Shown here in pieces: positions 11,761 through 24,157 of a stretch of 64,000 nucleotides of DNA. The position numbers and the translations under genes are program-made. The DNA comes from Sorghum bicolor (Eukaryota > Streptophyta > Magnoliopsida > Poales > Poaceae): the NCBI RefSeq assembly GCF_000003195.3, contig NC_012873.2:50563166-50627165 (forward strand). Reading direction: 5' to 3'. The notes under the pieces are model-generated. The model was not told where the DNA came from. It made no database searches and saw only the letters and a list, made by a program, of their open reading frames with translations. Each line of letters opens with the position of its first letter. The stretch's first letter is position 1.

Positions 11761-12586
11761 ATATGTACTTAAACACAAGGTAACTGTATTATATTTCTTA
11801 TTTAGAAAAAATATAGGTTGGGAACTTGTTTAATGTTCAGTGGTGTCTTTCAGCGTGTTATGTCATATGTACGTACACAAGTCTACTATATGTAGGACAG
11901 GAACTTGTGCTGCACTTACCAACTAGTTCATCATGTTAAGCTCAGATGGATATTAGTATATACAATGGTATTATTGTTTCTAGAATTCTAAAAAAGGACA
12001 CTGAATGTGAGTTTTAGCTGACAATTTACTAAAAATCTCTGTGCTCTCACAAATGTATTGCATACTAGCATTTTCACTTTATTGCTAATTCAAGTCAATC
12101 TTATCTCAATTCTGCTACTCAAAAAATCATTTGTGATGTTTTGCTTTATATGTTTTTATTTTACTTTTCTCGAAGGTAGGCCTGAAAAGACTATTGAGTA
12201 CTAATTTGGCAAAGAGATGACAAACCAGTTGTTCTTCCACTTTCTGCTATCTCAGATGTCTAGATTTGTGCTCTAGAACCCTTACTCTCACTCGTTTCAG
12301 AGATTTATTTGGTGCAGCTTTGGTTTTAAATTGTAATTGCAAGAATACCTTAAACCATGTTATTATTCAAGGCCTTTTATCATCCGATTTTATACCTTAT
12401 CTGGAATAACTTATTTACTAAATATGTGGGCAATTTTGTTGGCACAGAGAAGACGCTGGGCGAGGTGGATGAAACTGCACGAGCAGCCATTGCAAGGTGC
12501 CTCAAAAGCCAATGGGTATCGATTCTAATGCAACAAGTGGTAAGAATAAGGACGTGGCCTGAAGGCAGAAATCCAATGGGACCTTA
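11761..12586. other. Intergenic, AT-rich
   Basis: No recognisable gene. A frame at 12430-12520 (T-L-G-E-V-D-E-T-A) looks protein-like but is not assigned to a family. It ends at the TTA duplication of the Tourist-like element. Confidence 0.35.
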
Positions 12587-12821
12587 GGGTGCTCATCACT
12601 GCTCCACTCCGGGTTTTGCAGCTTCGCTCCAGCTTCATCTTAGCAAATAGCAAACCCCTCTAACTCACAAAACTTTGCTTCATGAAAAATGAGGAGTTAG
12701 AGGTCAACTCCATATTTTTTCTGAAGCACCTCAAAAAGTACTCCAAGTTTTAGAGTTTTGTACTCCTACATGGAGCTGAGAATAATTACACGTTTTGCCA
12801 CTCATTAGTCACCTGTACCGA

Positions 12822-13720
12822 TGTTAGATATATTGTGGGTTTACCCATGAAATATTTAATATATCAAATAATTCTAAGAGTTGTATAAATAATGTGCATG
12901 TGATTGTTTAACACCATATTATATGTGATGTTTATTTTGTCACTTAAGAAGAGTAATAGCAGGAGTTTTTTCTCTTTAACACCTGATTAAAATGGGAGTT
13001 TCAGGAGTTACAGGAGTTTCCAATTCTAATGACATGAGTTACTAGATTTATTCATTCATGATGGCATGAGTTTCTCTTGTGAGCGTTTATTCGTTCATGA
13101 TGATGGGAGTTTCTCCTCTTGAATGTTCATTTCATGACGTCTCATGCACTGTCTCTTGATTTCCTACGTCCGCTCATCTTCTCTGGCTATGATATAAATA
13201 TCCCATGGTCATCTATTCTTTATGTGAGATAGACGCTTGCACACACAACCAAAGTTCTGCTGTCCTAAAAGCTCTCCCCGTTCCGATACTTGCGCGCACA
13301 AGTTCTGGAAGAGTAGGCCTCCGGAACGCTTGCCGTCTTCGAGTTCATCTGCACGGGTGAAGGGTGGGAATCATGTTTTTGGGGAGTGTCGTTGGCGGCA
13401 CGACTACTCGCATCATCCTCTTCTTTCTGGTGGCGACGCACGTCATCGGGTTGATCGGCACTGCAACACTCCTGCACGGCATCAAGCGGGACGACTACTC
13501 TGACAGGCGCTACGTCAACTAGCGCAACCGGCTCTGGTGCCGCTGGTATAATGCTATACTCTTCTTTCCAACAAGGTCTTGTGTTAGATTTTTGCTGGTT
13601 AGCCTTGTCTACATGACGTTCATATATAGAACACACAAGCACATTTTCGATGTCACCAATATAATTATCATGTTAATTTTTTTGATTAAATTGCTGCTGA
13701 ATTTGCCTAATATTTTAATA
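12822..13720 (+). repeat. Copia-1 5' LTR (899 bp)
   Basis: It begins TGTTAGATATATTGTGGG and its inner end is set by alignment to the 3' LTR. A TATAAATA box at 13193-13200, followed by a CT-rich stretch, marks the likely retrotransposon promoter. About 60 bp near 12941-13010 are absent from the 3' LTR. The last ~130 bp are T- and A-rich and are readable in the Gag frame. Confidence 0.93.
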
Positions 13721-14626
13721 ATCCAAAAACGTGATAGGCAATTTTCATCAGTTGGCTTTGCGAGTATGCTGAAACTAAATATTTTTGAGGGTACTCACTA
13801 TAAGAGTTGACGGGCAAAGTGTATATTATGGTTGACTACTATGCACTGCTATTTTATCGCTGAACCTAGATTAACTAGGCCGTATACTCAAGATGAGGAG
13901 CGTGCTTGGGAACATGCTGATACTATGTTTAAGGCAACAATTTTGAGCGTGCTAGGAGACTCCATAGTAGATATCTATGTGCCGCTACAGACCGGTAAAG
14001 CCATGTGGGAAGCACTTGAGGCCAAATATGGGGTTTCTGATGCTGGTACTGAGTTGTATATTATGGAGCAGTTTCATAACTATCGGATGGTCGATGACCG
14101 TCCTATAGTGGAACAAGCTCATGAGATACAAGCACTGGTAAAAGAGCTTGAAATATTTGGATGTGTGTTACCTGACAAGTTTGTGACAGGTTGCATAATT
14201 GCCAAACTGCCACCTACTTGGACTAATTTTGCTACTTCTCTGAAACATAAGAGACAAGAGTTTGGTATTGCCGAGCTTATTGGATCTTTGGATGTTGAAG
14301 ATAAGGAGAGAGCAAAAGACGTCCGTGGCAAGAAGGTCAGTGATGGGAGTTCTAGTGCACATCTAGTGCAAAAGAATCATCCCAAGCCTCAGAAAAAGAA
14401 ATTCCAGCAAGAACTTAAACAAAAACCTACCACTGCTTTTAAGAAGAACAAGGAAAAGAAGAATTGTTTTACCTGTGGCAAAACTGGACACTATGCAAGA
14501 GAGTGTCCTGAGGCTAAGTGGAAGCCTCCAGCCAAGAAATCAGCAAACACCGTTGAGACTGATGCAGGAACATCGGGGTATGGTAATTTATTGTCTACTG
14601 TTCTTTTCAGTTTGTCATTCACCTGA
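13721..14626 (+). pseudogene. Copia-1 gag (capsid and zinc knuckle)
   Basis: The frame runs in from the LTR (open from 13592) across the LTR end without interruption, stops at 13808-13810 and resumes in the same phase. It contains the Copia Gag block with W-E-A-L-E-A-K-Y-G-V-S-D-A-G, Y-x-M-V-D-x-R, A-H-E-I-Q-A-L and L-P-P-T-W. A Lys-rich tail follows and then a complete retroviral-type zinc knuckle, [16 protein letters not shown] (C-x2-C-x4-H-x4-C). A frameshift near 14590-14610 separates it from the protease. Gag forms the particle and binds element RNA; this copy is broken. Confidence 0.88.
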
Positions 14627-17621
14627 TTGGTGGATTGATATCGATGCAAATATACATGTGTGTGCTGATGTTTCCCTGTTTTCTACTTATCAGGCAGACC
14701 GGGCTTCCTCCTTATTGATGGGGAACGGGGCGGGTGCGGTTATACGTGGTGTTGGTACGGTCGATCTGAAGCTTACTTTGGGAAAGACTGTGCAGCTCAA
14801 GAACGTGCATCATGTCCCCTCAATAAAGAAGAATTTGATTAGTGGTTCTTTGCTTTGTTGAGATGGTTATAAACTTGTGTTTGAATTTAATAAGTTCGTA
14901 CTTCCTAAGTATGGTACTTTTGTTGGGAAAGGCTATGAGAGCGGAGGCTTGTTCCGCTTGTCTTTGACAGACACTTGTTTTAATTCTGCGAATCATGTCA
15001 ACCATGATGTTGATATTAATATTTGGTATTCACGTTTATGTCATATTAATTTTGGTAGCATGACTCGCTTAGCTAGTTTAAATTTAATTCCGAAATTTGA
15101 TGTGATAAAAAGTTCTAAGTGCCATGCTTGTGTTGAAGCAAAACAACCTCACAAGCCTCACAAGGCTGCTGCGGTGAGAGAGTTGGCACCGCTAAATCTC
15201 ATTCATTCTGATGTGTGTGAGATGAATGAAGAGTTGACTAAAGGTGGTAAGAGATATTTCTTAACTTTTATAGATGATTGTACTAGATTTTGCTATGTGT
15301 ATTTACTAAAAACAAAAGATGAAGTGTTGCATTATTTTAAGATCTATAAAGCTGAGGTAGAAAATCAACTTGAAAGAAAAATTAAACATTTAAAATCCGA
15401 TCATGGGGGAGAATATTTCTCAAATGAATTTTTTGAGTTTTGCGCGGTGCATGGAATTATTCATGAGAGGACGCCACCATACTCACCACAGTCCAATGGG
15501 ATTGCAGAGAGAAAGAACCGTACTCTAACTGATTTGGTTAATGTCATGTTAGTGACAGCGGGACTATCTAAGGAATGGTGGGGTGAGGCTATATTGACAG
15601 CTTGTCATGTCCTGAATAGGGTACCCACAAAGAACAAAGAGAGTTCACCATTTGAGGAATGAGAGAAGAAGAGATTAAATCTTTCTTACCTACGAACCTG
15701 GGGTTGTTTGGCAAAGGTGAATGTGCCAATAAACAAAAAGTGAAAGCTTGGACCAAAACTGTTGATTGTGTCTTTCTTGGTTATGCCATTCATAGTATGG
15801 GTTATAGATTTTTAATAATAAACTCTGGTGTTCCTAATGTGATTGTTGGTACAATTATGGAATCTAGAGATGCAACATTTTTTAGAATGAATTTTCCATG
15901 TAGAATACACCTAGCAATTCTAGTCATGATTCTATTTTTCTGCCTGAGACACTTGAACCGGTAATACATGCTGATGAAGAAACCCATGATGAAAATCCTG
16001 AGAAGGATAATAATATAGTGACTCGAAAGAGTAAGAGACAAAGGGTTGCAAAATCCTTTGGTGAAGACTATATTATATACCTTGTGGATGACACTCCCAC
16101 AACCATTGCTGAGGCATATTCATCACTTGATGCTGATTTATGGAAAGAAGCTATTCAAAGTGAGATGGATTCTATTATGTCTAATGGGACTCGGGAAGTG
16201 GTTAATCGTCCTTATGGATGTAAACCTGTGAGGTGCAAATGGGTATTCAAAGAAATTAAGGCCTAATGGTGCTATTGAGAAGTACAAAGCAAGACTAGTG
16301 GCTAAAGGCTATACTCAAAAGGAAGGAGAAGATTATTTTGATACTTACTCTCCTATTGCCCATCTAACGACCATACGCGTGTTGTTGTCCTTGGCTGCCT
16401 CACATGGTCTTCTCGTCCATCAGATGAATGTTAAGACAACTTTCTTGAATGGAGAGCTTGAGGAAGAGATCTACATGGATCAGCCTGATGGATTTATAGC
16501 AAAAGGTCAAGAGGGTAAAGTTTGTAAGCTATTAAAATCCCTGTACGGCCTAAAAGAAGCCCCTAAGCAATGGCATGAGAAATTTGATAAAACTTTAATA
16601 TCAGCTGGTTTTATTGTAAATGAAGCTGATAAATGTGTCTATTATCGGTATGGTGGGGGAGATACTGTGATTTTGTACTTGTATGTGGATGATATATTAA
16701 TTTTTGGAAATAATTTTAATGTGATCAAAGAAGTGAATGATTTTTTATCTAATAACTTTGAGATGAAAGACTTGGGTGAGGCTGATGTTATTCTTAACAT
16801 TAAGCTACTGAGAGAAGGAAATGGTGGGGTAACTCTTGTGCAGTCCCACTATGTTGAAAAGGTGCTGAACCGTTTTGGTTACAGTGAATGCATGCCTTCG
16901 CCAACTCCCTATGACCCAAGTGTGCTATTAAGGAAAAATCACAGAATAGCACGGGATCAATTAAGGTACTCACAGATAATTGGCTCTCTTATGTACTTGG
17001 CTAGCGCAACAAGGCCTGATATCTCGTTTGCTGTGAGTAAACTTAGCCGGTTTGTTTCAAATCCGAGAGATACACATTGGCATGCACTTGAAAGAGTATT
17101 GCGCTACCTGAAGGGTACAATAAGTTATGGCATTCACTTTACCGGGTACCCGAGGGTACTAGAGGGCTATAGTGATGCTAACTGGATTTCTAATGCTGAT
17201 GAGCTGTACGCCACGAGCGGATATGCGTTCTTGCTTGGAGGTGGTGCTGTCTCCTGGAAGTCTTGCAAGTAGACTACCTTAACGAAGTCTACAATGGAAG
17301 CAGAACTCACAGCATTAGATACCGCTGGCGTCGAGGCTGAGTGGCTTCGTGAACTCCTGATGGATTTACCGGTGGTAAAGAAACCTATACCGGCTATTTC
17401 TATGAACTGTGATAATTAAAGTTAACAGTTCTAAAGATAACATGAAGTCCACAAGGCATGTGAAAAGGCGGATAAAATCTGTCAGAAAATTGAGAAACTC
17501 CGGAGTAATTTCATTGGACTATGTCCATACATCTAAGAATCTGGTAGATCAATTCACTAAGGGTCTATCACGCAATGTGTTAGAAGGTGCATCAAGGGAG
17601 TTGGGCTTGAGACCCACTTGA
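14590..17621 (+). pseudogene. Copia-1 pol (protease, integrase, reverse transcriptase, RNase H), broken
   Basis: The order of recognisable blocks is: protease start with W-W-I-D-I-D-A-N where D-S/T-G-A is expected; the integrase H-H-C-C zinc region (H in C-H-I-N-F, C-x2-C in C-H-A-C) near 15040-15140; the integrase core with D-V-C-E, F-I-D-D and a late Glu in A-E-R-K (15205-15520); RT with Y-V-D-D-I-L near 16681-16698; and RNase H with G-Y-S-D-A-N-W near 17165. Stops lie at about 14859, 15660, 15741 and 17270, with frameshifts near 15757, 15930-16010, 16258 and 17415. The blocks are contiguous and in the usual order, so decay is by point changes and small indels rather than by large deletion. 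Confidence 0.9.
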
Positions 17622-18158
17622 GTCATACCATAGTGGTAACCTGTCCTATGTGATCGGAGATCCGTGAAGTAGGATGGCAAAACAAACTAGTGGTTGACTG
17701 ATGGAGAAACCCCTTATACTAAAGTCTAACTTGTTGGAGATGCACCGTTTCTCCAGTATTGTAAGGAAGGTTGGTTAATTCGTTAATGTGATCTGAGTGG
17801 TTTATTTTAAGCAAGGATGTTGTCCTACAGAACATTTTAGAAAGAACACACCTATATGAGCTCGGCTGCTAGTCACAGTCTATGAGATATGGGTAATCTC
17901 TAGATGCTCATGAAAGGCCAGGAAGTATGACTTATATGCGTGATGCTTCTTACAGCCTAGTACCAGTTAAGAGTTTTGGTCAAACACATTTCGCACAAAA
18001 CTGTCAATTCAAGGCATAGTCCATTGTTCAATTGTGAATATGTGTAACCCTTATTCTAGGTGGATGTTCAACTTAACAGTCTCCACCGAAACTCTAGTAT
18101 ATCAAAGAACTGTGGACTTAATATTATTTATCACGCGCCCATAGAATTTGGTGGGGAT

Positions 18159-18996
18159 TGTTAGATATATTATGGGTTTACCCATGAAATATTTAATATA
18201 TCAAATAATTCTAAGGGCTGTATAAATAATGTGCATGTGATGGTTTAACACCATATTATATGTGATGTTTAAAATGGGAGTTTCAGGAGTTTCCAATTCT
18301 AATGACATGAGTTACTGGATTTATTCATTCATGATGGCATGAGTTTATCTTGTGAGCGTTTATTCGTTCATGATGATGGGAGTTTCTCCTCTTGAATGTT
18401 TATTTCATGACGTCTCATGCATTGTCTCTTGATTTCCTGCGTCCGCTCATCTTCCCTGGCTATGATATAAATATCTCCCATGGTCATCTATTCTTTGTGT
18501 GAGATAGACGCTTGCACACACAACCAAAGTTCTGCTGTCCTAAAAGCTCTCCCCGTTCCGGTACTTGCGCGCACAAGTTCTGGAAGAGTAGGCCTCCGGA
18601 ACGCTTGCCGTCTTCGGGTTCATCTGCACGGGTGAAGGGCGACAATCACGTTTTTGGAGAGTGTCGTTGGCAGCACGACTACTCGCATCATCCTCTTCTT
18701 CCTAGTGGCGATGCACGTCATCGGGTTGATCGGCACTGCAACACTCCTGCACGGCATCAAGCGGGACGACTACTCCGACAGGCGCTATATCAACTAGCGC
18801 AACCGGCTCTGGTGCCGCTGGGTATAATGCTATACTCTTCTTTCCAACAAGGTCTTATGTTAGATTTTTGCTGGTTAGCCTTGTCTACGTGACGTTCATG
18901 TATAGAACACACAAGCATATTTTCGATATCACCAATATAATTATCATGTTAATTTTTTTGATTAAATTGCTGCTGAATTTGCTTAAAATTTTAACA
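18159..18996 (+). repeat. Copia-1 3' LTR (838 bp)
   Basis: It matches the 5' LTR over its length with scattered substitutions and lacks the ~60 bp noted there. It ends AAATTTTAACA right before the ACCGA duplication. The TATAAATA box is conserved near 18466-18473. Confidence 0.93.
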
Positions 18997-19297
18997 ACCG
19001 ATTCATTTTCTCCATCAATCTGACTCCCTCATACGCGACATTTCTTCTCTGCAATGCTTCCTTCTCCCCCGCTGCTCTTCTTCAGGTCAAGCCGAGCTCT
19101 TTTCTACGACACCAGGGCCAGGCTGCCGTCACCGTGATGGATGCATGGATCCGATGTCCCAAACAGTGATGGCTGGTGGAGCAAGGGGTACTGGTTGGTG
19201 TCACCGTTTGTGACAAACTCACGCCTTATTCATTTGACTGATAAGTCATAATAAAAAATACTATTGGCTGACTGATAAGTTCAAGCGAACAAATTGT

Positions 19298-19500
19298 CCA
19301 CAAACTCTATTGATTTCATTTGGCAAAAAATATTTACTTGTATAAAACCCCATACAATAGACATTAATAAGGGGGCATAGTAGTACCATTTGCTCCACAA
19401 ACTCTACAGTGATACGTTTGATTTCATTTGGCAAAAAATATTCACTTATATAGAACCCCCTACAACAGACAGCAATGAGGGGGCATAATAGACCATTTGC
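19298..19500. repeat. Two tandem copies of a ~97-bp unit
   Basis: CCACAAACTCTA begins copies at 19298 and 19395. Both continue through TTGATTTCATTTGGC and end in a G-rich GGGGGCATA phrase and CCATTTGCT. Differences are scattered substitutions and small indels. The tandem pair lies inside the Tourist-like element and enlarges it; no coding capacity. Confidence 0.8.
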
Positions 19501-19659
19501 TGAAAAATAACCTATTTCTGGAACTGGAGCTAGGCGCCTAGGCTATATGTGCAGAACTGTACAACTTATTTTATAATCTTTCTGTGGAGTTGCTCCATGG
19601 TAGAGTTAGTGGAGCGAAGTTATAAAAACTAGAGCGGAGCAGTTTCTAACACACCCTTA

Positions 19660-20687
19660 ATAGGATGTTTATTTTTTTAAAAAAAAACTTATTTTGTTTG
19701 ATTTATGGCGCTGATACCTAGATTACAAAACTGTTTGCAATTTTTCCTAATAACCTCCTAACTGAGATATCTTGATCTCCTTTTTGAGTTATTAAAATCC
19801 TCGCATATATGCATATAGATCCTATTTTCGGTTAAAGAAGGTATGTATATATCATGAAAAGATATAATTCTGACAAATATATTAGCTTGTACAGTGCCAT
19901 GAATCAAATCATATCATTAGGTAGCTTTTGCGATCAAATCTTTGAGCTTCCTTTTGGTTTTAAGTATAAAGCAAGGATCCAGCAAGAGACTACGGCATCT
20001 AAAGGCAATCGAGAAGGCACATGCCAATCATTTATCTGAGCCCAACTAATCATGCGAAGCTAAGGTACTTGTGCCTTTGTGCCCATATATGTAACAAGTA
20101 TGAAGTGTGCATCCAATTATTACTTAACTCTGCCTTAGTCTATATAATATATATACCTCTTCTTTTTAATCATTAGTAGAATGTTCTTTAAAATTTGCAT
20201 CAGAGAGAGGGCAATCATAAGAGGTCTTGAAAGGTGCTGATCGCATGATAGCAAAATCACTCACTTTCTATGACCTTTCGACCAACACGCGCACTCCATT
20301 TCATCCATATGTACACAGATAAAATTGAATTTTGTTCCAATGCATTGCTGAGAAAGTAGATGTCACGCTGTTCCTTGGTCACTTGCCATGTTATTGGTTA
20401 TTAGCTGATGATACCCTGCGTATTATTGCAGTGAGAGTGGTCTGCATGCATAGCGCAAGCTTGGTGTCAGTACAGACATGTATTTTTCTGGCGTACTTTT
20501 TCTCAGTCAGTAGTATTTTTCTCTCATAATAAATCAGCCAACAGTAATTTCAATCATGACTTTTCAGACCAGCGAACATGCTTAAAAGAAGGTTGAAGAG
20601 GCGATTATTAATGAGCTAGGGAGCGGCAACTATTGGATGGAAATGGAACTAGACGTAAACGGACATGCGTTCGTGGAGATTAATATA
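19660..20687. other. Intergenic, no gene recognised
   Basis: AT-rich DNA with short open frames that resemble nothing known. No element ends were identified before the Stowaway-like element at 20688. Confidence 0.4.
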
Positions 20688-20916
20688 CTCCCTCAGTCCA
20701 ATAATATAGTGTATTTTAGCATTCAAAATTAATCCTCAAAATATAATGTATTTTATAGGATAAAAACTAATTTTATATTAAATACTTTTTATTTATCAAC
20801 CAATCATCATCAATTAATTGTGTAGGAAATAAAATGAGCATACATACGTATTTTTATGTTATATCTTAATTTGTCCTAAAATTCCTAGAATGCAACATAT
20901 TACATGATAGGGGGAC
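20688..20916. mobile_element. Stowaway-like MITE
   Basis: The left end CTCCCTCAGTCCAATAATAT and the inverted right end GTCCCCCTATCATGTAATAT align with mismatches. TA flanks both ends (20686-20687 and 20917-20918). The interior is AT-rich and non-coding. Confidence 0.65.
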
Positions 20917-21195
20917 TAGTTAAAGGTACGGGGATGATCAATGTGCATGTGTTAAAGGTACGATTCAAGTGAGATAAAGAGAGGTGGTAAGTTCCATAGT
21001 TGTTTCAACAAAACAATTTATAACTTCATCATGGTACATAGCTCACAAAAGCTTTTTTTTCATAGCCCACAACTCACAACAATTATTTTACAACTCACAT
21101 ATGAACCAAACAAACCCGAAAATTTGATCTTTGCTTCTTTCAAGCATGGTACCGTTCACTTACATCCTATGGAGTTTCTCCAACAAGGAGCACCA

Positions 21196-21780
21196 CACTA
21201 GTACATAAACTATTTTTACAGGCCGGTGTTTTCTATTAACAGAGGTGAACACCACTGACCATCTTTATCAAATGGTCTCTTTAAGGATTCGAACCTATAA
21301 TCTTCAACATATATGATACCTCTCTACCACTGCACTACACATTCATTTGTAGATCATGTTAGAATCCAAAGTTGTATGAAAATTTTAAATTTCAAAATAT
21401 AAGAGCTTAAAACTAATTTTTGTGACTCTAAACAATTTCAAAATTAAAGGAAGTTTATCAACTAAAAATTTGTCGATTGCATAGAGCTCTACAATTTTTT
21501 TGTATAAAGCTTATCTTCATTCGAGTTCATATGAAAAATTTATGAATTTTTCTTTGAGACAAAGATTTTAAGAGATGGGCCCTTAAAACGGCTGTCTTTC
21601 TTAATCAATTTCTAGAGGCGGACACTTAGAATAATGCCCAACTTTGTTAACAATAATTTTCAGATGTAGTCAGCTGAGAATGACCACCTCTAAAAATAAT
21701 TAACCGAGATGGGTATTTGCCTAGAGGCTGCCTAATCATTTACGAAGGGCAGGACTATAAAATCCTTCTTATATATAGTG
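21196..21780. mobile_element. Small CACTA-type element
   Basis: It starts CACTAGTACATAAAC and ends with the inverted terminus read as CACTATATATAAGAAGG; both then share a T-T-T-T-A-[CT]-A-G phrase. Subterminal phrases such as AGAGGTGAACACC and GAGGCGGACA suggest the degenerate repeats of the superfamily. The flanking triplets differ (CCA left, ATG right), so no target duplication supports the ends. No transposase is present. An antisense tRNA-like pair of boxes lies inside at 21285-21337. Confidence 0.6.
21285..21337 (-). other. tRNA-like pol III A/B box pair, antisense in the CACTA element
   Basis: On the minus strand TAGTGCAGTGGTAGAG (21337-21322) resembles a tRNA D-arm/A box and GGTTCGAATCC (21295-21285) is a perfect T-arm/B box. 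The 26 nt between them is tRNA-like spacing. I could not fold a full cloverleaf with a good anticodon stem, so I do not call a tRNA gene. It may be a tRNA-derived head captured by the element. Confidence 0.5.
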
Positions 21781-24157
21781 ATGCCACACCAAGCTCAGAG
21801 GGTTTTCAATGTTGGCGGTTAACCATTAAGGCCCCAAGGTTGTGAAGGCTAAGGTTATAAAAGATCAACTCAACTCTCCCCAAAGTAAGGCCTAAACATG
21901 CACTAATCACTCCCTCATTTCTTTCACAAAGTCTTTGATATGATCATTAACCACTTTATATTGGGGTGTATCTTCAAGTGTAGCAAGTCCTTCTAACTTC
22001 TTAAATCTTCAACTTACTTAAAACATCCAACCAAGGCCATATATATATGGCCCCCAAACACAACTAGCCGTTGCACTGAAGTTCTATATCATAGACAACA
22101 CAATATGATAATCCAACATCGTTATGGTAACTGTCCATATCATCGAGTTAGGTAATAATCAGTTGTTGTCGACCATTGACACTTGAGCCACTGCCACTAG
22201 GTCCCACATTGCTGGACGATCAAGTGAAGGTAGTGTTCATCCTCAGGTGACTACAATCCAACACTGGTGCATGCTTCTAATCATCATTGGATGATACACT
22301 TCGTATTTGACTTCATATGGTCGACACAATCCGATGATCCTATTCATAGAAACTTCTATATTGCTTGTTCTCTGGACTACATCGGACAGTTACATGACTT
22401 CTATGATCTTCATCTGGTGATTGTTTTGACTTCGTTTCTTCTTAGATATATATTATTTGTTCTTGTTTTTCTAGCATTCATAGAACCGTAACCTATCAAA
22501 CACTTCTTGTCATACATGTTAGTTCGATTATTGATTGTCTATGCCATATCCCATCACCAAAACCACTCAAGGACATGGGACAAGGGAGGCCATGCTCTCT
22601 GAGTCTATATAGTTGGACTGTAACCATGAACCAATTATATGTGTGAGTTGTTAGCTCATCATATAGACCAATGAATTTATTACTAATTGTTCCTCTAGAA
22701 TCTAAGAAATGGGTTGTCCTTGATCATACAATTTTAACTAATTTAATTTGTTCCTTCAAACAATGTTGTTTCTAAGGGCTAGCTGTTCTACGGGGAAGAC
22801 TTCACAATTTTATCTAACCAATGACAAGAAAGGGGTACAATTATGAAACTTTGTGTATTCTAAAAATTTTAAGACAACTTAAATGACATATGTTTCCATT
22901 GATTAAGCATGATTAAGGAGTTTCTCCACAAATTATGGCTTCCCCTTTAACAAACTTTGCGAAATCTAAGCTTAGTCATTACATAGAATGTATTATATCT
23001 AAATACACATTCTAGAAGACACTTTATTGTAAGACGGATGGAGTAGTGTGGATCGAGCTGTGCACATTTTACATTTCCAAACTAGAGTTCTTATATGTGA
23101 CTTTTTCACCTTCCATAATACGTGAAATAACAAATACCAAGTTTCAAGAAATATACCAAGTTGGAAGTTCAACACATCTGAAAGTACCTACCTCAAGAGA
23201 GAGTTGTCTGTCTTTAATACTAAGGAACTACTAAGGAACTTTTTACTATTAACCTATATTTTAATAATAAGCTATGGTAAAATTAAACCTACTTTCAGAC
23301 TAACTCTTTTAGGCACACCGACAATGACATTTTAAACATTTTTCAATCATTTTAATAATAGTAGACTAAAATATACTTTTAGAACTAACCCTTTAGTTGC
23401 AACAAATTAATAAATTATGATTTCAGTCATGTATATAAAAATTTATAAGGAAATTCAATAAATTATAGTATGTAAAAATATTATTCAAAAATAAAATAAT
23501 GCATCAAAATATAGTTTTTTAATTGGAATGTATAAGATTCAAACTAAACCAAGATGACATGAAATTAATATTGATATCTATATTTAAATATTAATGTTTA
23601 TATCATGTATAAGTCGTTAATTATTTGTCATAGAGATAGCTTTTAAATACTTTTATCTAGAATCTCTGATAGAAAAGTTACGATCGAGAAACATATCCAG
23701 ATACACATCCATATATCAGAAAATTAACGAACGCGAACACAAATATCCATACTTAAATTCTACCGAATAATATGAATTTGGACAAAACAGATATATCTGG
23801 ACGTCTGGACATCCATTTCTACTCCTAATAATAATAAGTTGGTTTATTTAGTCGGTTAGAATGAATGCTCAGAGTAGACCGGCGCTGGATGCAAATGCAA
23901 CAACTCGAGGAGGTCGGTGACGTTGATGCCATCATGCATGGTGCAGTCACCCTGCCCATGCCACCACCGGTCCAAATCATTGGTTGACCACTTTCGCCGC
24001 CCCCACACCACACCAACGACTCAAATTTTACGTGGGGCCGTGCGAATCCATATGCCTACCGGCCTCACTCCTGCTAATCATTCCTTAAGATTGGCCATTA
24101 GTATCAGTGCCACACCATTCCTTTGTTTACTTCATCATAATATACTTTTGCTGCTCA
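21781..24157. other. AT-rich intergenic DNA
   Basis: A long AT-rich stretch without a recognisable gene. Short open frames (for example at 22267-22491 and 23917-24201) have no family resemblance, and no clean transposon ends were found. It forms the distal upstream region of the ERF gene. Confidence 0.45.

Larger units (their letters stand above)
12822..18996 (+). mobile_element. Copia-1: Ty1/copia LTR retrotransposon, decayed, TSD ACCGA
   Basis: Two related LTRs (12822-13720 and 18159-18996) start TGTTAGATAT and end with an A-T-T-T-T-A-A-[CT]-A terminus. An exact 5-bp duplication ACCGA lies outside (12817-12821 and 18997-19001). Internal order is Gag with a zinc knuckle, protease, integrase, reverse transcriptase, RNase H: the Copia order, with integrase before RT. 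The polypurine tract TTTGGTGGGGAT sits right before the 3' LTR. Five or more stop codons and several frameshifts break the protein, so it cannot move by itself. No match to the initiator-Met tRNA follows the 5' LTR. It is the same family as Copia-2 at 57-63 kb. Confidence 0.95.
12587..19656. mobile_element. Tourist/PIF-like element, TSD TTA, split by Copia-1
   Basis: The left end GGGTGCTCATCACTGCTCC and the inverted right end GGGTGTGTTAGAAACTGCTCC match with a few differences, and both continue with C-T-T-C-G-C-T-C-C-A further in. TTA lies at 12584-12586 and 19657-19659, the expected Tourist target site. Removing Copia-1 (12822-18996 and one copy of its TSD) leaves about 890 bp, long for a MITE, partly because a 97-bp block is duplicated near 19.3-19.5 kb. 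No transposase is seen. Confidence 0.7.

Noticed and set aside
12337..12587. Possible downstream DUF1618 exon
   Set aside because: No recognisable DUF1618 landmark and no splice connection to the fragment at 11.3-11.76 kb.
21285..21337. Functional tRNA gene
   Set aside because: A and B boxes are present, but acceptor and anticodon stems do not pair convincingly.
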